Positions 58,193 through 64,000 of a DNA stretch of 64,000 nt are shown here, piece after piece. The DNA comes from Stenotrophomonas nematodicola (GTDB taxonomy: Bacteria > Pseudomonadota > Gammaproteobacteria > Xanthomonadales > Xanthomonadaceae), in the NCBI RefSeq assembly GCF_009467805.1, contig NZ_WIAY01000001.1, forward strand, positions 500,982-564,981, read 5' to 3'. Both the position numbers and the translations under genes were made by a program. Every line of letters starts with the position of its first letter. Positions within the stretch are counted from its first letter, which is position 1. The notes under the pieces are model-generated. The model was not told the origin of the DNA and made no database searches. It saw nothing but the letters and a program-made list of their open reading frames with translations.

Positions 58193-61100
58193 ATGGGGCT
58201 GCCCACCACCCGCCGGACCGATCTGCCCCACCCCGCCGCCGGCATTGCGCGCGCGCTGCTGGTTCCCGCCCTGTCCTTCGCCACGACCGCCATCGGCCAG
58301 GACCTGCCGCCGCGCAGCCAGTGGCAGGCCAGCAGTTCCTCGCAGCAGGTTCCGGCGATGGCGGTGGCCCATCTCATCGATGGCGACGCGAAGACCGTCA
58401 CCGGCGGCGCCTTCAGCCCGGGCCACTGGTTCCAGGTGGATCTCGGCTCGACCAGCACGCTGAGCGGCGCACAACTCACCTGGGATGTCTCAAACCCCGA
58501 GGGCTACACCCTGCAGACGTCGCTGGACGGCACGCAGTGGCAGCCGGCCTACACCATGCGCGATTCGCTGGGCGGCATCGAAACGCTGTACTTCGCGCCC
58601 CGCCCGGCACGTTACCTGCGCCTGGCCAGTCCCGAGCGTACCGCCGACTGGGGCGTGTCGATCTTCGAGCTGGAGCCCCTCGATGCACGCGCCAGTGCGC
58701 GGGTGGCCGGCCTCTCACCCGATGAGGCCGCCGCCTTATGGCAGGGCGGTGGTGCCGTCGCCGTGCCCGCAGGCGCGGCCGGTACGCACGCGCTGGAGAT
58801 CGCCCTGCCGCGCGCCGAGTCGACCACCGGCCTGGCCGTGGACTGGGCCGGCGCGCACGGTGCGGCACGCCTGGACGCGCGCGATGCGCAGGGCCGGTGG
58901 CACGAGATCGCGCGGGACCCCCACGCCGGCAGCCGCGTGCAGAGCTTGCTGGCCGGCACAGCGCCGCTGACGGCCACCGCACTGCGGCTCACCGTAGAGG
59001 GCGATGCACCCGGCGTGGATCGCCTCCGCCTGCTCGGCCCGGCCGCGGTGATGACCCCGATGAAGCGCTACCAGATCGCCGCCAGCGGGGCGCAGCGTGC
59101 CCTGTTCCCAGACTCGCTGCACCGGCAGCAGACCTATTGGACCGCCGTCGGCGTGCACGCCGGACGGCAGAAATCGATCTTCGATGAGTACGGCAACATC
59201 GAAGCCTTCAAGGGCGCGCCGTTGGTGCAGCCGATCTGGCGCAACGCCGACGGCCACACTGCCGGTGCGGCGGACAAGCCGGTGACACATGCGCTGCGCG
59301 ACGGCTGGAAGCCGATGCCGTCCGCGCGCTGGATGCCACAGCCGGGTCTGGAGCTGCAGAGCGAGGCCTTCGCGATCGCGCTCGATGGCCAACCGGTCAC
59401 CTTCGTCCGGCATCGTCTGCGCAACACCGGCAGCACGCCGGTGGACGGCACATTGACGCTGGCGGTACGGCCGATGCAGATGAACCCACCGTGGCAGAAC
59501 GGTGGCCTGTCGCCGATCCGCTCGATTGCGATCGACGGCCGCGCGGTGCGCGTCAACGGCCGCCCGCTGCTGCACTCGCTGACAGCCATCGATGCCGCAG
59601 GCGCCGCGCCGTTCGGCGTCGATGGCAGCAGCGAGATCACCACCGCCATCGCCACCGGCCGCCTGCCTGCCCAGCAGCAGGCGCAGGATGCCGATGGCCT
59701 GGCCGCCGCCGCGCTGGCCTACCGCATCCAGATCGCGCCGGGCGCCAGCCGTTCGGTGGTGGTCGCCTTTCCGCTCGGCACCGCCGCTGCGGCCGCTGAT
59801 GGCACGCTGCCACCGGCGCCCGCGCCAGCGCTGGGTGATGCACCGCGCGATCCGGACGCCGCCTACGGGATGTTCGCCAACCGCGCCGCCGCCGACTGGC
59901 AGGCGCGCCTGGGCCAGGTGGGACTGCGCCTGCCCGATCCATCGCTGGTGGACATGCTGCGCGCGCAGGCCGCCTACATGCTGATCAACCAGACCGGCCC
60001 TGCGATGCAGCCCGGGCCGCGCAACTACAACCGCTCCTTCATCCGCGACGGCATGGCGACCTCGGCCGTGCTGCTGCGCATGGGCGAGGCCGGGGTCGCA
60101 CGCGACTACCTGGCCTGGTACAGCGACCACGGCGTCCACCCCAACGGGCTGGTCTCGCCGATCCTCAACGCCGATGGCAGCGTCAATACGGGCTTCGGCT
60201 CGGACATCGAGTACGACAGCCAGGGCCAGTACGTCGCACTGGTCGCCGATGTCGCCCGTCTCGATGGCGGTCCTGAATCGGTGCGCGCGTATCTGCCCAA
60301 GGTGAAGGCGGCGCTGCGCTTCCTGCAGGAACTGCGCGAGCGCACCCTGGTGCCGGGCTACATGGCAGGCCAGCCGGCGCCGGAACGCTTCGCCGGCATC
60401 CTCGCACCATCAATCAGCCATGAGGGCTACCCCTCGCCCACCCACAGCTACTGGGATGACTACTGGGGCCTGAAAGGCTGGCACGACGGCGCATGGCTGG
60501 CCGAATCGCTGGGCGACCACGACACCGCCGCCTGGGCCCGCGCCCAGTACACCGCGCTGCACGATGCGCTGGCTGCGTCGATCCGCGCCACGATGGCGTG
60601 GAAAGGCATCGACTTCATTCCCTCCTCGGCCGACCTCGGCGATGGCGATCCCACCGGCGTGTCGATCGCGCTGGACCCGACCGGCGCGCAGGACGTGCTG
60701 CCGCCCACGGCGTTGCGCACCACCTTCGCGCGCTACCTGGATGACGTGCGCAAGCGCACGCAGCCCGGCGCACTGTACGCCTACACGCCCTACGAAATCC
60801 GCAACGTGCTCAGCTACGTCCACCTCGACCAGCCCGCCGCCGCCGAGGAACTGCTGCAGGGTCTGCTGCGCGACCGCCGCCCGCTGGAATGGCAGGTGCT
60901 GGCCGAAGTGGTGCACTCACGGCAGCGGTTCCCACGCTACCTGGGCGACATGCCACACACCTGGATCGGCGCGGAGTACGGCCGCACGCTGTTCGGCATG
61001 CTGATGCGCGAGGACGACGACGCGCTGTCGCTGCTGCCTGGCACGCCACCGGCCTGGGTGGCTGGCGAAGGGCTCGCCATCGACCGCCTGCCCACCGCCT

Positions 61101-61312
61101 ACGGCACCCTGCAGCTGCAGGCGCGGCAGCGCGACGGTGCCCTGCGCCTCACCCTCGGACCCGGCCTGCGCGGCGATACCGCCGTGCGCGTGTGGTGGCC
61201 AACGCGCACGCGCCCGACCCACGTGCGCGTGGATGGACGCACGGTGAGCGATTACGACGCCAACGGCGTGCGCCTGCAGCAGCCGTTCCGCACACTCGAG
61301 GCGCGCTGGTAG
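58193..61312 (+). CDS. Secreted enzyme with discoidin (F5/8C) domain and six-hairpin glycosidase-like domain
   Basis: A 1039-residue exported protein. Signal peptide near GIARALLVPALSFATTAIGQ; residues 35-165 form an F5/8 type C (discoidin/CBM32-like) carbohydrate-binding domain (VAHLIDGDAKTVTGG, WFQVDLGSTSTLSGAQLTWD, ARYLRLASPERT). The C-terminal half resembles an (alpha/alpha)6 barrel: NRSFIRDGMATSAVLLRMGEAGVARDYLAWYSDHGVHPNG, SDIEYDSQGQYVALVADV, DDYWGLKGWHDGAWLAESLGDHD. The ATG at 58193 is set by AGGAG seven bases upstream; an earlier ATG lacks one. Substrate and CAZy family not assigned. Confidence 0.8.
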   Translation: MGLPTTRRTDLPHPAAGIARALLVPALSFATTAIGQDLPPRSQWQASSSSQQVPAMAVAHLIDGDAKTVTGGAFSPGHWFQVDLGSTSTLSGAQLTWDVSNPEGYTLQTSLDGTQWQPAYTMRDSLGGIETLYFAPRPARYLRLASPERTADWGVSIFELEPLDARASARVAGLSPDEAAALWQGGGAVAVPAGAAGTHALEIALPRAESTTGLAVDWAGAHGAARLDARDAQGRWHEIARDPHAGSRVQSLLAGTAPLTATALRLTVEGDAPGVDRLRLLGPAAVMTPMKRYQIAASGAQRALFPDSLHRQQTYWTAVGVHAGRQKSIFDEYGNIEAFKGAPLVQPIWRNADGHTAGAADKPVTHALRDGWKPMPSARWMPQPGLELQSEAFAIALDGQPVTFVRHRLRNTGSTPVDGTLTLAVRPMQMNPPWQNGGLSPIRSIAIDGRAVRVNGRPLLHSLTAIDAAGAAPFGVDGSSEITTAIATGRLPAQQQAQDADGLAAAALAYRIQIAPGASRSVVVAFPLGTAAAAADGTLPPAPAPALGDAPRDPDAAYGMFANRAAADWQARLGQVGLRLPDPSLVDMLRAQAAYMLINQTGPAMQPGPRNYNRSFIRDGMATSAVLLRMGEAGVARDYLAWYSDHGVHPNGLVSPILNADGSVNTGFGSDIEYDSQGQYVALVADVARLDGGPESVRAYLPKVKAALRFLQELRERTLVPGYMAGQPAPERFAGILAPSISHEGYPSPTHSYWDDYWGLKGWHDGAWLAESLGDHDTAAWARAQYTALHDALAASIRATMAWKGIDFIPSSADLGDGDPTGVSIALDPTGAQDVLPPTALRTTFARYLDDVRKRTQPGALYAYTPYEIRNVLSYVHLDQPAAAEELLQGLLRDRRPLEWQVLAEVVHSRQRFPRYLGDMPHTWIGAEYGRTLFGMLMREDDDALSLLPGTPPAWVAGEGLAIDRLPTAYGTLQLQARQRDGALRLTLGPGLRGDTAVRVWWPTRTRPTHVRVDGRTVSDYDANGVRLQQPFRTLEARW

Positions 61313-61336
61313 ACGCGGCAGCGCTGCACCGCGCGC

Positions 61337-61358
61337 GGGCGCCTCGCGGCGCCCTTGT
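61337..61358. terminator. Terminator between convergent genes
   Basis: A 7-bp stem (GGGCGCC / GGCGCCC, loop TCGC) at 61337-61354 with TTGT after it, lying between the glycosidase-like gene and guaA. The tail is short, so it is a modest terminator for either strand. Confidence 0.55.
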
Positions 61359-61366
61359 CAGTCAAC

Positions 61367-62932
61367 TCATTCCCACTCGATCGTCGCCGGCGGCTTCCCG
61401 GAGATGTCATAGACCACGCGCGACACCCCGCGCAGCTCATTGATGATGCGGTTGCTCACGGTGCCCAGGAAGTCATACGGCAGGTGCGCCCAGTGCGCGG
61501 TCATGAAATCGATGGTCTCCACCGCACGCAGCGCGATCACCCACTCATACGCACGCGCATCGCCCACCACGCCCACCGATTTCACCGGCAGGAACACCGC
61601 GAACGCCTGGCTGGTCTTGTCGTACAGGTCGGCCTTGCGCAGTTCGTCGATGAAGATCGCATCGGCCTTGGCCAGCAGTTCGGCGTATTCGCGCTTCACT
61701 TCGCCAAGAATGCGCACGCCCAGACCCGGGCCCGGGAACGGGTGGCGGTAGACCATGCTGCGCGGCAGGCCGAGCTCGACGCCGAGGCGACGCACTTCGT
61801 CCTTGAACAGCTCGCGCAGCGGCTCGACCAGACCCAGCTTCATGTGCTCGGGCAGGCCGCCCACGTTGTGGTGGCTCTTGATGACGTGGGCCTTGCCGGT
61901 CTTGCTGCCGGCCGACTCGATCACGTCCGGGTAGATGGTGCCCTGCGCCAGCCACTTGGCATTGCTCAGCTTGTTGGACTCTTCATCGAAGATGTCCACG
62001 AACAGGTTGCCGATGATCTTGCGCTTGGCTTCCGGATCGCTCACGCCTTCCAGCTTGCTGAAATAGCGGTCCGCCGCATTGACGCGGATCACCTTGACGC
62101 CCATGTGCTCGGCGAACATCGCCATCACCTGGTCGCCTTCCTGCCAGCGCAGCAGGCCGGTATCGACGAAGACGCAGGTCAGCTTGTCGCCGATGGCCTT
62201 GTGCAGCAGCGCGGCCACGACGGACGAATCGACGCCGCCGGACAGGCCCAGGATCACTTCATCGTCGCCCACCTGTTCGCGCACGCGGGCGATCTGGTCG
62301 TCGATGATGTTGGCGGCGGTCCACAGGGTCTGGCAGCCGCACACGTCCACCACGAAGCGGCGCAGCAGCGCCTGGCCCTGCAGGGTGTGGGTCACCTCCG
62401 GGTGGAACTGCACGCCGTACCAGCGCTTCTCTTCGTTGGCCATCGCGGCCACCGGGATGCGATCGGTCACGGCCGTCACAGTGAACCCCGGGGGCGCAAC
62501 GGAGACGTGGTCGCCGTGGCTCATCCAGACGTTCAACTTCGGCTCGCCGCCGTGGTCGCTCAGGCCCTTGAACAGCGCGTCGGGGTGCACGACGTTGACT
62601 TCGGCATGGCCGAACTCGCGCTGGTCGGCCGCTTCGGTGGCGCCACCGAGCTGCGCGGCCAGGGTCTGCATGCCGTAGCAGATGCCGAAGATCGGCAGGC
62701 CACTGTCGAACACTTCCTGCGGTGCGGCGGGCGCGCCCGGCAGCGTGGTCGATTCCGGGCCACCGGACAGGATGATGCCCTTGGCACCGAACGCGGCGAT
62801 CTCGGCCGGGTTGTGGTCCCACGCCCAGATTTCACAGTAAACGCCGAGCTCGCGGATACGGCGCGCGATCAGCTGGGTGTACTGCGCGCCGAAATCGAGG
62901 ATGAGGATCTTGTCGTTATGGATGTTGGTCAT
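61367..62932 (-). CDS. guaA: GMP synthase (glutamine-hydrolysing)
   Basis: Makes GMP from XMP, ATP and glutamine. The 521-residue protein begins [26 protein letters not shown] and has a glutaminase domain ([29 protein letters not shown]), the ATP pyrophosphatase P-loop [16 protein letters not shown], and the C-terminal dimerisation domain (TIEWE end). It is downstream of guaB on the same strand, 111 bases away, consistent with a guaBA operon. Confidence 0.97.
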   Translation of the reverse strand: MTNIHNDKILILDFGAQYTQLIARRIRELGVYCEIWAWDHNPAEIAAFGAKGIILSGGPESTTLPGAPAAPQEVFDSGLPIFGICYGMQTLAAQLGGATEAADQREFGHAEVNVVHPDALFKGLSDHGGEPKLNVWMSHGDHVSVAPPGFTVTAVTDRIPVAAMANEEKRWYGVQFHPEVTHTLQGQALLRRFVVDVCGCQTLWTAANIIDDQIARVREQVGDDEVILGLSGGVDSSVVAALLHKAIGDKLTCVFVDTGLLRWQEGDQVMAMFAEHMGVKVIRVNAADRYFSKLEGVSDPEAKRKIIGNLFVDIFDEESNKLSNAKWLAQGTIYPDVIESAGSKTGKAHVIKSHHNVGGLPEHMKLGLVEPLRELFKDEVRRLGVELGLPRSMVYRHPFPGPGLGVRILGEVKREYAELLAKADAIFIDELRKADLYDKTSQAFAVFLPVKSVGVVGDARAYEWVIALRAVETIDFMTAHWAHLPYDFLGTVSNRIINELRGVSRVVYDISGKPPATIEWE

Positions 62933-63043
62933 GGCGCCCGGGCAATGCAGGAGGGAGTACGGAAAACGAAACGGTGGTACCGGCGGCGGATAGAGAAAGA
63001 GGAACGGGAATCAGCTTCCTCGTTCCTCTTTGCGCGTACCGCA

Positions 63044-64000
<957 letters not shown>

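Noticed and set aside
61313-61366. A small gene between the glycosidase-like gene and guaA.
   Set aside because: Only a hairpin terminator fits in the gap.

Overview
The window is chromosomal DNA from a high-GC gammaproteobacterium, most likely Xanthomonadaceae (Stenotrophomonas, Xanthomonas or Pseudoxanthomonas-like). The reasons are the TonB-dependent receptor of the Xanthomonas/Caulobacter type, small palindromic repeats carrying a GTAG end, the one-block histidine operon in which every gene overlaps the next, GTGA and ATGA stop/start overlaps, and the gene content. There is no integrase, transposase, phage gene or CRISPR array.

Layout. 1-2.8 kb: tail of an amino-acid permease, then methionine salvage genes mtnB, mtnD and mtnC with GTAG-type repeats between mtnB and mtnD, and a small conserved protein. 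2.8-20.9 kb: a mannoside / N-glycan utilisation locus. On the minus strand it reads GH92 alpha-mannosidase, LacI regulator, FucP-like sugar transporter, PfkB fructokinase, AGE-family epimerase/isomerase and GH2 beta-mannosidase. A large TonB-dependent receptor diverges from it, and behind the receptor a second minus-strand set holds a metallophosphoesterase, glucokinase, glycosylasparaginase and CutC. Three near-identical 14-bp palindromic sites lie in the divergent intergenic region and a weaker fourth precedes glucokinase, suggesting one LacI regulon. The implied route is glycan import by the receptor, demannosylation in the periplasm, uptake of free sugar, mannose to fructose, then phosphorylation, with GlcNAc-Asn cleaved by the asparaginase.

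21.0-28.4 kb: histidine operon yerC-like regulator/hisG-D-C-B-H-A-F-IE, preceded by an 18-bp palindrome that overlaps the promoter. 28.6-31.3 kb: a lipoprotein, hisS, and an FNR-type regulator. 31.3-36.3 kb: thrA-thrB-thrC with a threonine-rich leader peptide and a set of competing hairpins, one of which can mask the thrA ribosome binding site. 36.4-44.4 kb: an EamA exporter with an AraC regulator, a GNAT enzyme, several small conserved or exported proteins, a secreted S1 protease and tRNA-Arg(CCT). 44.5-51.7 kb: kdsA (Escherichia coli-like form), alpha-aminoadipic semialdehyde dehydrogenase, an SDR, a methyltransferase, pyrD, murB and a second EamA exporter.

51.8-58.1 kb is the least ordinary part: a three-gene minus-strand set (DUF3592-like membrane protein, XRE-type HTH protein with an ATPase-like C-terminus, membrane-anchored STAND-like ATPase) and, divergent from it, a 664-residue protein with a PD-(D/E)XK nuclease signature. 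This is the best candidate for an undescribed signalling or defence module. 58.2-61.3 kb: a secreted discoidin plus six-hairpin glycosidase-like enzyme preceded by a perfect-looking LacI-type operator. 61.4-64.0 kb: guaA and the C-terminal part of guaB, which runs off the end.
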